From Notospermus geniculatus (lineage: Eukaryota > Nemertea > Pilidiophora > Heteronemertea > Lineidae), in NCBI GenBank assembly GCA_002633025.1, contig NMRB01000042.1:567953-631952 (forward strand): a stretch of DNA of 64,000 nucleotides, read 5' to 3'. Both the position numbers and the translations under genes were made by a program. The notes beneath the pieces were generated by a model. That model was not told the DNA's origin, did no database searches, and saw only the letters and a list, made by a program, of their open reading frames with translations. Below are positions 1-11,505 of this stretch, in pieces. Numbering within the stretch: position 1 is the stretch's first letter; every line of letters begins with the position of its first letter.

Positions 1-3000
1 CGATCGTCATTGATAGTGCTGGAACCAGGAGTGTGACAGAGACAATGTTGTCAGCAGAAGGTCGGCAGCAAAGAGATACCGATGTTGGTAGACAAATTAC
101 TCAGGGTCTGCAACCCGGCGAGGATACAGCTCGACACATTGGCCTCAAATTCGATAGTGGCGTGGTCGACGGCATCAGTTCCTTTGGCATAAGTCTGTCA
201 GGTGATGAGAAGTCAGCTGAAAGAGTGGGCCATGTCATCGAGGATATCGAGACTCCCGTTGCTGAACATGTGGCTGACGAAGTTAGGACATTGCCCTCTG
301 ACAGACCATCGTTCGAAACTCATCTCACAGTGTCAGAGGCTGACTCTATCAACACCACAACACGGACGACTACAGTTACCGAGGTAATTTCAGTCGTGCA
401 CGATGTCACCCAGCCAGAAATATCTACAGAACGAGACGTTGAGATGAAGTTCAACACGGGTATTGTCGACAGCATTCCAATGTTGCCTGGAGAAGGACGG
501 CAGCAAAGGGATACTGATGGATTGAGAGATATTACTCTGGGTCTGCCTAGCGACCAGGATACAGCTCGACACATTGGCCTCAAATTCGATAGTGGCGTGG
601 TCGACAGCATCAATTCCTTTGGCATAAGGCTGTCAGGTGATGACAAGTCAGCTGAAAGAGTGGGCCATGTCATCGAGGATATCGAGACTCCCGTTGCTGA
701 ACATGTGGCTGACGAAGTTAGGGAATTGCCCTCTGACAGACCATCGTTCGAAACTCATCTCACAGTGTCAGAGGCTGACTCTATCAACACCACAACACGG
801 ACAACTACAGTTACCGAGGTAATTTCAGTCGTGCACGATGTCACCCAGCCAGAAATATCTACAGAACGAGACGTTGAGATGAAGTTCAACACGGGTATTG
901 TCGACAGCATTGGTTCATTTGGCTTTGGCGTGAGAGGTGATCACAAAGCACTGGATGCTGGCGAGAAGAAGATCACAGATAACATCAACAGACCTCTGCC
1001 ATCAGTTGAAACGATCGTCATTGATAGTGCCGGAACCAGGAGTGTGACAGAGACAATGTTGCCTGCAGATGGTCGGCAACAGAGGGATACTGATGGATTG
1101 AGAGAAATTACTCGGGGTCTGCCAAGCGACCAGGATACAGCTCGACACATTGGCCTCAAATTCGATAGCGGCGTGGTCGACGGCATCAATTCGTTTGGCA
1201 TAAAGCTGTCAGGTGATGACAAGTCAGCTGAAAGAGTGGGCCATGTCATCGATGATATCGAGACTCCCGTTGCTGAACATGTGGCTGACGAAGTTAGGGA
1301 ATTGCCCTCTGACAGACCAGCGTTCGAAACTCATCTCATGGTGTCAGAGGCTGACTCTATCAACACCACAACACGGACAACTACAGTTACCGAGGTAATT
1401 TCAGTCGTGCACGATGTCACCCACCCAGAAATATCTACAGAACGAGACGTTGAGATGAAGTTCAACACGGGTATTGTCGACAGCATTGGTTCATTTGGCT
1501 TTGGCGTGAGAGGTGATCACAAAGCACTGGATGCTGGCGAGAAGAAGATCAGAGATAACATCAACAGACCTCTGCCATCAGTTGAAACGATCGTCATTGA
1601 TAGTGCCGGAACCAGGAGTGTGACAGAGACAATGTTGCCTGCAGATGGTCGGCAACAGAGGGATACTGATGGATTGAGAGAAATTACTCGGGGTCTGCCA
1701 AGCGACCAGGATACAGCTCGACACATTGGCCTCAAATTCGATAGCGGCGTGGTCGACGGCATCAATTCGTTTGGCATAAAGCTGTCAGGTGATGACAAGT
1801 CAGCTGAAAGAGTGGGCCATGTCATCGATGATATCGAGACTCCCGTTGCTGAACATGTGGCTGACGAAGTTAGGGAATTGCCCTCTGACAGACCAGCGTT
1901 CGAAACTCATCTCACGGTGTCAGAGGCTGACTCTATCAACACCACAACACGGACGACTACAGTTACCGAGGTAATTTCAGTCGTGCACGATGTCACCCAC
2001 CCAGAAATATCTACAGAACGAGACGTTGAGATGAAGTTCAACACGGGTATTGTCGACAGTATTGGTTCATTTGGCTTTGGCGTGAGAGGTGATCACAAAG
2101 CACTGGATGCTGGCGAGAAGAAGATCAGAGATAACATCAACAGACCTCTGCCATCAGTTGAAACGATCGTCATTGATAGTGCCGGAACCAGGAGTGTGAC
2201 AGAGACAATGTTGCCTGCAGATGGTCGGCAACAGAGGGATACTGATGGATTGAGAGAAATTACTCGGGGTCTGCCAAGCGACCAGGATACAGCTCGACAC
2301 ATTGGCCTCAAATTCGATAGCGGCGTGGTCGACGGCATCAATTCCTTTGGCATAAAGCTGTCAGGTGATGACAAGTCAGCTGAAAGAGTGGGCCATGTCA
2401 TCGATGATATCGAGACTCCCGTTGCTGAACATGTGGCTGACGAAGTTAGGGAATTGCCCTCTGACAGACCAGCGTTCGAAACTCATCTCATGGTGTCAGA
2501 GGCTGACTCTATCAACACCACAACACGGACAACTACAGTTACCGAGGTAATTTCAGTCGTGCACGATGTCACCCACCCAGAAATATCTACAGAACGAGAC
2601 GTTGAGATGAAGTTCAACACGGGTATTGTCGACAGCATTGGTTCATTTGGCTTTGGCGTGAGAGGTGATCACAAAGCACTGGATGCTGGCGAGAAGAAGA
2701 TCAGAGATAACATCAACAGACCTCTGCCATCAGTTGAAACGATCGTCATTGATAGTGCCGGAACCAGGAGTGTGACAGAGACAATGTTGCCTGCAGATGG
2801 TCGGCAACAGAGGGATACTGATGGATTGAGAGAAATTACTCGGGGTCTGCCAAGCGACCAGGATACAGCTCGACACATTGGCCTCAAATTCGATAGCGGC
2901 GTGGTCGACGGCATCAATTCCTTTGGCATAAAGCTGTCAGGTGATGACAAGTCAGCTGAAAGAGTGGGCCATGTCATCGATGATATCGAGACTCCCGTTG

Positions 3001-5478
3001 CTGAACATGTGGCTGACGAAGTTAGGGAATTGCCCTCTGACAGACCAGCGTTCGAAACTCATCTCATGGTGTCAGAGGCTGACTCTATCAACACCACAAC
3101 ACGGACAACTACAGTTACCGAGGTAATTTCAGTCGTGCACGATGTCACCCACCCAGAAATATCTACAGAACGAGACGTTGAGATGAAGTTCAACACGGGT
3201 ATTGTCGACAGTATTGGTTCATTTGGCTTTGGCGTGAGAGGTGATCACAAAGCACTGGATGCTGGCGAGAAGAAGATCAGAGATAACATCAACAGACCTC
3301 TGCCATCAGTTGAAACGATCGTCATTGATAGTGCCGGAACCAGGAGTGTGACAGAGACAATGTTGCCTGCAGATGGTCGGCAACAGAGGGATACTGATGG
3401 ATTGAGAGAAATTACTCGGGGTCTGCCAAGCGACCAGGATACAGCTCGACACATTGGCCTCAAATTCGATAGCGGCGTGGTCGACGGCATCAATTCCTTT
3501 GGCATAAAGCTGTCAGGTGATGACAAGTCAGCTGAAAGAGTGGGCCATGTCATCGATGATATCGAGACTCCCGTTGCTGAACATGTGGCTGACGAAGTTA
3601 GGGAATTGCCCTCTGACAGACCAGCGTTCGAAACTCATCTCATGGTGTCAGAGGCTGACTCTATCAACACCACAACACGGACAACTACAGTTACCGAGGT
3701 AATTTCAGTCGTGCACGATGTCACCCACCCAGAAATATCTACAGAACGAGACGTTGAGATGAAGTTCAACACGGGTATTGTCGACAGTATTGGTTCATTT
3801 GGCTTTGGCGTGAGAGGTGATCACAAAGCACTGGATGCTGGCGAGAAGAAGATCAGAGATAACATCAACAGACCTCTGCCATCAGTTGAAACGATCGTCA
3901 TTGATAGTGCCGGAACCAGGAGTGTGACAGAGACAATGTTGCCTGCAGATGGTCGGCAACAGAGGGATACTGATGGATTGAGAGAAATTACTCGGGGTCT
4001 GCCAAGCGACCAGGATACAGCTCGACACATTGGCCTCAAATTCGATAGCGGCGTGGTCGACGGCATCAATTCCTTTGGCATAAAGCTGTCAGGTGATGAC
4101 AAGTCAGCTGAAAGAGTGGGCCATGTCATCGATGATATCGAGACTCCCGTTGCTGAACATGTGGCTGACGAAGTTAGGGAATTGCCCTCTGACAGACCAG
4201 CGTTCGAAACTCATCTCATGGTGTCAGAGGCTGACTCTATCAACACCACAACACGGACAACTACAGTTACCGAGGTAATTTCAGTCGTGCACGATGTCAC
4301 CCACCCAGAAATATCTACAGAACGAGACGTTGAGATGAAGTTCAACACGGGTATTGTCGACAGTATTGGTTCATTTGGCTTTGGCGTGAGAGGTGATCAC
4401 AAAGCACTGGATGCTGGTGACAAGAAGATCACAGATAACATCAACAGACCTCTGCCATCGGTTGAAACGATCGTCATTGATAGTGCTGGAACCAGGAGTG
4501 TGACAGAGAGAATGTTGTCAGCAGAAGGTCGGCAGCAAAGAGATACCGATGTTGGTAGAGAAATTACTCAGGGTCTGCCACGCTGCGAGGATACAGCTCG
4601 ACACATTGGCCTCAAATTCGATAGTGGCGTGGTCGGTAGCATCAGTTCCTTTGGCATAAGTCTGTCAGGTGATGACAAGTCATCTGAAAGAGTGGGCCAT
4701 GTCATCGAGGATATCGGGACTCCCATTGCTGAACATGTGGCTGACGAAGTTAGGGCATTGCCCTCCGACAGACCATCGTTCGAAACTCATATCACAGTGT
4801 CAGAGGCTGACTCTATCAACACCACAACACGGACAACTACAGTTACCGAGGTAATTTCAGTCGTGCACGATGTCCCCCAGTCAGAAATATCTACAGAACG
4901 AGACGTTGAGATGAAGTTCAACACGGGTATTGTCGACAGCATTCCAATGTTGCCTGGAGAAGGACGGCAGCAAAGGGATACTGATGGATTGAGAGATATT
5001 ACTCAGGGTCTGCCAAGTGACCAGGATACATCTCGACACATTGGCCTCAAATTCGATAGTGGCGTGGTCGACGGCATCAATTCCTTTGGCATAAGGCTTT
5101 CAGGTGATGACAAGTCAGCTGAAAGAGTGGGCCATGTCATCGAGGATATCGGGACTCCCATTGCTGAACATGTGGCTGACGAAGTTAGGGAATTGCCCTC
5201 TGACAGACCAGCATTCGAAACTCATCTCATGGTGTCAGAGGCTGACTCTATCAACACCACAACACGGACAAGTACAGTTACCGAGGTAATTTCAGTCGTA
5301 CACGATGTCACCCAGCCAGAAATATCTACAGAACGAGACGTTAAGATGAAGTTCAACACGGGTATTGTCGACAGTATTGGTTCATTTGGCTTCGGTGTGA
5401 GAGGTGATCACAAAGCACTGGATGCTGGCGAGAAGAAGATCACAGATAACATCAACAGACCTCTGCCTTCGGTTGAAA
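1..5478 (+). repeat. Coding tandem repeat array: 1011 bp, 6 x 576 bp, 1011 bp
   Basis: The anchor word CGATCGTCATTGATAGTGC occurs at 1, 1012, 1588, 2164, 2740, 3316, 3892, 4468 and 5479. The spacings are therefore 1011, six times 576, and 1011 bp, all multiples of three. The six central units differ by only a few substitutions (for example CTCATGGTG versus CTCACGGTG, and GACAGCATT versus GACAGTATT). The two 1011-bp outer units resemble each other more than the centre: both carry SAEGRQQRDTDVG and a shortened unit in which GIVDSI runs straight into PMLPGEGRQQ, with about 47 residues missing. A degenerate further unit follows to about 5720. Confidence 0.95.
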
Positions 5479-7362
5479 CGATCGTCATTGATAGTGCTGG
5501 AACCAGGAGTGTGACAGAAACCATTTTACCCCCAGGAGCCCAACTACGAAAGGACACGGATGGTGGCAGAGATATTTGTCCGGGTCTGCCAAGCGGTCTA
5601 GAAGTCGATCGTGGCGTAGTTGATGGCATCAGTTCCTCTGATATGAGTCTACCAGGTGACGGCAAGGCAGCCGAAAAGTCGGGCTATGTCATTGGGGAAC
5701 TCGAGACTCCAGTTACTGAGAATGTTGCTTATTTTGTGAAGGAACTACTGCCTGACGTGATCCCCATCACGGGTGCCTCTGCAGCCAAAATAAGCATGCC
5801 TGAAACTATTTTAATACCACCAGCCTCGGACACTTGTCGCACAGCTGGAGAGATTCATGTTGCTTCTCCTGAACTTGTCGCTCTCGATCGCTCTGGGGTA
5901 GAACACCATCCTCCCACGCATCCTGGAGGCTTCAACCTTTCGTATAAATGTGATGCCGTTGATGAGAGCTTGCGATCCTTTAGCGTCTTGAGGGGCCATC
6001 AAAGGACTCTTTTGCACGGGGGTGTGGTCGGTGGCCCTCGGGGTATTCCTTCTCAGGAAACATCAAGTTATAGCACAAGATTAAGAACGGAAACGATTTC
6101 AGTAATGGACGGTCAGACACCTTTTGAGATCTCACGAGGCCGTGACATGCGTATGCAAGGCACAGATGAAATTGGTTTGAAAGATGTTACATTGAATCGT
6201 CCAGGCTCCGAAAGCTCAGAATCATACCAGGGTCTCCTTTTCTATACGTATGAAGACAAAGGAATTGCCAGCACCGAGCAAAGCGTCATCCGTTTTGAGA
6301 GATCTGTAACTAAATTACAACATGGTGAACAGGAAGCAATTACTTCGATGGCTTCGACCTCTGATGGTGACTTTGATGAAGCAGAATCCCCGTTGAAACT
6401 CCACATGGTTATGATGGCATCAACAAGTGCAGGAGGAGTGCCTTCAGGTAGTCATCGTAGTGGTCACTTATCAACGAATCTGGGTGTCGGTGAGAGTGGC
6501 GTACCCGCGGCGGATGCTTCTCTGGATGTGACTGAAATGGCGGAAAGTAACCAACGCCCTGGATGGTTCAGTAGGTTGAGAAGCCGACTGAAATTTTGGT
6601 CAGGGAGAAAGGAGGAACTCCAACAAGAAGACGCTTCGGCTGTACCTAAAAAAAATACAATTGCTGCAGAGTCAGATTCCAAGTCTCATGCCGACTCTAG
6701 TTCTGAATCAGGTTCAAGCTCCGACTCTGGTTCAAGCTCCAGCTCTGATTCTGATTCAAGCTCAGACGATGGTTCCAGTGCATCGTTATTTGCCACCTCA
6801 ACATCCCAAAGCGGTTCGAAAACAAAGCGCAGATCAAGATTATCGAAACATCGTCGGACATTTGGATCCCACTCTACTGCGGAATTCTCGTCGAGAAGCA
6901 GTGTTTCGGCTCCCAAATCAACATTCTGGACGGGTCAGATGACACTCACCAGAGGACCAGGCGATGATCACGACGAGCGAGACACAAATGGTCCCCAAGG
7001 AGATGATGTGATGCCACGTCGGGCTGCTGCAGCCGGGCTCTCGCAGGTTGTGGCGGCGCCAACCACAGACAGACGCGTTGAGAAGCGGAAGCAAAGTTTC
7101 TTGCAACGATGGTATGTTATATACTTCGAGTTGTCTGAAGTGAAATGAAGATTTTTGATATATCATCATTTGAGAAATAGATTGACAACATTTCTGCATC
7201 TCATTTCCCCGGCAGTTAATGGTACTTTCGGGGAAAAAACTCGTACTGGAGGGAAATACCATCAACCACCTCTGGTCAACGAACTGGTTTTGTATAATTG
7301 GTGTCATCGTTTTTTTCTATTACAGGTTCATTCCGGAGAGGGTAGACCCAGCTCAACTATAA
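3..7362 (+). CDS. Giant tandem-repeat protein, 3' part, 5' end outside window
   Basis: I do not recognise this family. One reading frame is open from base 3 to 7111; the ATG at 33 lies inside a repeat and is not a credible start, so the gene begins upstream. A likely last intron (donor GTATGT at 7112, acceptor TATTACAG ending 7325) joins the frame to a 37-nt exon, 7326-7362, ending FIPERVDPAQL-stop; without splicing the frame stops at 7148. Residues 1 to about 1815 are repeats with recurring cores KFDSGVVDGINSFGIKLSG and KFNTGIVDSIGSFGFGVRG. The remaining 550 residues are unique: a mixed region, a basic WFSRLRSRLKFW patch near 6565, an Ser/Asp/Glu tract encoded at about 6672-6780, then an Arg/Lys-rich end. 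I see no signal peptide, membrane segment or enzyme motif in the visible part. Function unknown; a structural or scaffold role is only a guess. Confidence 0.75.
6672..6786 (+). repeat. Serine/aspartate low-complexity coding tract
   Basis: This stretch encodes an almost uninterrupted run of Ser with Asp, Glu and Gly (SSSESGSSSDSGSSS, then DSDSSSDDGSS) using mixed AGC, TCC, TCT and AGT codons. It sits between the basic WFSRLRSRLKFW segment and the basic KTKRRSRLSKHRR segment of the giant repeat protein. Such tracts are typical casein kinase 2 substrates and also occur in acidic secreted matrix proteins; the sequence alone does not decide between them. Confidence 0.7.
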
Positions 7363-9920
7363 AAGGGAGCGAGGATTTCACGCCATGAGCGGACAGCGAG
7401 GAAATGAGGTGATGAGACAAATGGATGGATTAATATTAATCATTGGAGATCACATCTTTAATTTATAAAACTTTTGTACATGTAGTTGTATACAATCTAT
7501 TTTGATATACATGAATTAGGTTAAACTGCTGAAAACTACATATATATTTTCAATATATAACTTATAAGGGGGTTGTATTTGTTGACATGGGTGAAATATT
7601 GAAGACCTGGCTAAAGAGTGAGCAGGTTTGAATTTATGTATGCAACAAGCTGTGACGGCTATAGGCCCGGCTATTGGTGTAGCCGGTGCGGTGTCACTTT
7701 GCAGCTCGGTTGTCTGAGACAGTTTTTCCTGGGGACATTCTTTCCCTTTACACCTGCGAGAGCCTTACGTCGGGAAGAGAACTCACTATTTGTAATGTTG
7801 ATGACGTAATATATATTTTGTAACGATTTCTCTTCAGTTACCGGTATGTAAATAATGTTTAAAGTACCGTAATTCAGGAGCTCGATAGGCCTTTCCAGCT
7901 AAGACTTTTTGTTTCCTTTTTCGTTTCAACATGGAAGTACCGGTAGCTGATAATACTTCCATGGTTTCAACAAGACTTGGCAAATACCTTTTTTTCGTTA
8001 AAAGCAACTCGATGGATTATTCGTGGCTGTTTTATTTTCGCGTGGGCAATCGACATAAGGCCTATCGGCGCCGTTTGATACTGAACTTACTAACATAACG
8101 TAACGTTATCTACAGGTGTCTGAGGAACGCCTCTCTGGGATTTATGTGGTGGAAAAAAGATGTGCCTCAACCTGTTTTATTTAGGCCTACATCACATGCT
8201 GTCGAACTGTGCATAATTTTGTTTGTTCAGTTCAAATAAATTTGGCACCAAAGACATGTCTTCTCTGTCGTTTCATATCACTCAAATCAAATGAATGAAA
8301 TTGTTGCACATTTTCATTTCTTCAACGCAACCAACAACAATCCTTGTACGACACACGTACCGGTGTGACAGGAACCCTCGGCGGGATTTTTGTTGGTATG
8401 TTGGAACATTACCTGTCGAATACTGCCCTCATGTTGACCTGTGCGGCGTCCCAGCGGCGCCCGTGTGACAGGGATCAAAGTCCCCCTGGAAATCGAGACC
8501 ATGACCATTCCAATATAACCTTACAATAGCGGGCTATTGTTTGGCGTACATCCATTCCTAGGACGTTGATTCCTGTCATATATGCGATTGGATGACAGTG
8601 CGATGAACCGAAGACATGGTATGAAATCAACTGGTCGTCGAGCAGCGCGACGGCGGGTAGGTCCTGAATGAATGCACGAATCGTCACATTTGGTGCGAAC
8701 GCCCTCTGGTGTCAAGAACGCTGGGATCCAGAGTGTGGTCTATGGGCCAGAAAACACACCAACATTGTTTGAGAAGATTACTGTTACCAGTCTAAATCTC
8801 CCAATCAACGTTTTAAGCTATTTTGCAGCATTTCTCTGCCAAAATCTTCATGAAAAAGGTTTTTTCGGTGAGGCCACGCTTTTTATTCTTTGGTTTACCG
8901 GCCCGCCGACGTGGCAAAATGCCATACCGAAAAAAAAATTGGGAAAATCTGTTTCTTTTTTTTAAGTTGCCGCCGAAGTTCAAACACCGTCTTCTGACGA
9001 GAAAAAACAAATAAATGGAGTTGTTTTTATTCCCGCCGACCTTGATTTCAGCAGTTTTCACGACAGCTAAAAATATAAAATAAAACCAACTGGCGTATGC
9101 CTTTTTCCCGGAGGTGAGGACGGAAAGGAGCAGAAAAGAGGCATTTAGGCCTATAAAGAATTTAGTTTTCTAACTTGTCATTCGACTAAAGCTGAAAATG
9201 AAAAAAAGGACTGAACCGAATTTTTTTAAAATTTTTATTTCGTCCTCCGTACCTGGGCTAAAAATCTTTGCGCCCGTAAACCAAAGAATATAATAACCGT
9301 GGCCTGACGTTCCTCATCGACTGGTGACCACGTGCGTTTGTTTACTTCCATATAACAGCATGCCGGGAAGACACGCTCAGTAAAGGTCAATGAGGTCAAC
9401 AAACAATCCTCGACCAATCAGCGAACAGCAATAACCGCTCGCACTCTGAACTCGGCGAAGACTCAAACCGTCATCTTTTTTATGCTTTTTTTTCGTTGCA
9501 AATTGCATGATTCTTGTCGAGGCTGAGGGGAAACGATGAAAGGTACCATTCAGTTTTATGAGTGTGTTTTTAACTCGTTGGGTCTTTATATACAACTTTC
9601 CCATACAATATTTTGTGTCCGTTCAACGGTCGGCTCTCCGCCGCTGCACGCAATCATGGCAGTGTACGTTATGATGCATGCATAGGCCTAATGCATTGCA
9701 TACGCCATGTACGCAGTCATGGCAGTAGGCCTAGGGCCTAGGCCTATGTGATTTTGAGGTAGGCCTAGGCCTACATCATCAGATCATGACATGAACGTGA
9801 CAGTAGACTGTTAGCCTAGTGCCTAGATCATAGAAGAAATATAGGGAATAGGCTACATGTATTGTAGGCCTTGCTAGGACTAGGCTACCGCACCGCACGC
9901 ATGCGCATGCAGTAGGCCTA

Positions 9921-10470
9921 GAGACCAAACGCCTGATCAGGCCATGGCCATGATGGCTTCATCAGGCAACCTCTCCTGATGAGGCAATATCGGTAGCTTG
10001 ATGAGGCAACCATCTCAAGAATCAGAAAGAAACAAAGAAGAAACAACGTGGCCGCAAGCGAAACAAAATGTCATATGACTAAAAGCATGTGTTTATACCA
10101 TAGGTACTTTGATCTCACCGTGCAATTCTCTTATCTACCGTGGAATTATGACGTAATCAGTGTGTCAAATCAAGGTGTTTTCCATTAGCAGAAGCTGGAG
10201 AATACCAGGATGTAGCCTCATCAAGCTACCTCCAATATGGTGGACGTTGCCTGATGAAGCCATCTGATGGAAAATCTGCTAAAAAACACCAACACAAGTT
10301 TGAATGAAAATACTTTTGTTACTGGTTGCTTTTAAATAGTGGATCACATGCTTTAGACTGAAAATCTTGAAGAAAAAAACATACAAGAAAAAACAACAGG
10401 AAATTATCCACATGGCTTCATCAGGCTACCTTGCCTGATCGGGAGATGGCCTGATCAAGCGTTTGGTCTC
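9921..10470. mobile_element. 550-bp MITE with TA target duplication
   Basis: The left end GAGACCAAACGCCTGATCAG and the right end, read in reverse complement, GAGACCAAACGCTTGATCAG are inverted copies extending about 25 bp (to GGCCAT). Both are flanked by TA (9919-9920 and 10471-10472). Inside, several copies of a GCTTCATCAGGCWACCT-like word occur in both orientations. There is no open reading frame for a transposase. The TA duplication and terminal repeats fit a non-autonomous Tc1/mariner-type element; the superfamily assignment is inference. Confidence 0.8.
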
Positions 10471-10939
10471 TACTGACCGGTAGGCCTAGGCTAGGGGCTA
10501 GTACAGTAATACACCGCCTGTACATTTCGTGTACATTTGAGGCCGAACCGCCACGCAATATCTACCCGAAGGAAATAATCAATTTTAATGAAATTGCACA
10601 CAGCTCTAGGGAGGACACTAAACTTTTGTTAGAGAGGCTAAAAAAAATTCTAATGTTTGTGTCTCGAGAAATCTCGCGAGACGTGAAAGACGCGAAATTT
10701 GCCTCTGCCGTCACTTTAAGTCGCACGAAAAATAGGCCTCTGTATCAATGCGCCCAGAATAGCCAGATTCGTGCAAATCGATGAAATGACACATACATCC
10801 TAATATCTGCCCCTAATACACTTGCAAATGACACTCACTTCATTAATTATATCAGCGGCGCCCTCACAATCCACCCCAAACCATAGACACGGCGATTTTA
10901 TTAAGAACTCCTTGTGAGTCCCATCTGACCTTGGCGCAT

Positions 10940-11252
10940 GATTACATGACCTAGCCCCTAGGCCCCTACCCCTAGGCTAGCTAGGTCTAGGTCGTAGGAG
11001 GCCTGTTGTGTTAGGCTATCTTGCAACTTGCCTAGGCTAGGGGGCCTACCGGTAGGCCTAGGCCTAATTAAAAAACAAAAAGGCGATGTCCTACCGGTAG
11101 GCCTAGGCCTACCTATAAGGCCTATATTAAAAACGACAACAACAGCATGAACAGTGAATCAACTGCAGGCAACTTATAGCCTACCCTAGGCCTATGTTTA
11201 GGGTTAGGCTGCCTAGGCCTAGGCCTAGCTAGCGTTAGGCCTAGGTAGGCCA
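10940..11252. repeat. AGGCCT/CCTAGG palindrome-rich tract
   Basis: The stretch is dominated by overlapping AGGCCT, CCTAGG and TAGGCC words, for example near 10960-11000, 11055-11112 and 11190-11250. Similar short runs occur at 9725-9775, 42255-42290, 42670-42700 and 62250-62270. These words are self-complementary and give many small hairpins. They look like a genome-wide compositional habit, not a discrete element. Confidence 0.7.
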
Positions 11253-11505
11253 AGTAAAAAATACTTTTGTTTATCGTCCAGTCCAGGTCGACCAGGAGGT
11301 TTCTCACAGTTGGCAACAAGGGGGGCACCTTTTCATTTTTATTGCGGCCTGGGCATAAACAGTGCAATCGCTTGCAAATATTGTCATCCAGTATCCAGAT
11401 GACTGATTGTGGTTTCCAGAGTATTAAAAGGGCATGCATGGTCAAATTCTCGTGAAACTTGTATAGGGGCCTACAGTATATCATCATGCTATAGTAAAGT
11501 TTCAG

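Larger units (their letters stand above)
7363..11505. other. Intergenic region, no convincing gene
   Basis: Short open frames here lack family resemblance, splice context and codon bias, so I call none. An AATAAA at 8235-8240 is a possible polyadenylation signal for the upstream gene, though about 870 bp beyond its stop. The stretch holds poly-purine and poly-T runs around 8930-9240, the TA-flanked inverted-repeat element at 9921-10470, and dense AGGCCT/CCTAGG palindromes at about 9725-9780, 10485-10500 and 10950-11250. Confidence 0.7.

Noticed and set aside
33-35. ATG at 33 as the start of the giant repeat protein
   Set aside because: The frame is already open at base 3 and encodes the same repeat residues (DSAGTRSVTE) as later units, so the ATG is internal.
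941-4129. Repeated open frames of 102 residues on the minus strand of the array
   Set aside because: They recur once per 576-bp unit because the sense repeat lacks stops in the opposite frame. No splice signals or family resemblance, so they are shadows of the coding array.
8813-9061. Minus-strand frame of 82 residues rich in Lys, Arg and Phe
   Set aside because: It follows A- and T-runs in AT-rich intergenic DNA, with no resemblance to a known family and no splice context.
9720-11250. CRISPR-like or regulatory array in the AGGCCT-rich tracts
   Set aside because: The words overlap irregularly, without fixed spacers, and occur throughout the window; this is animal DNA.
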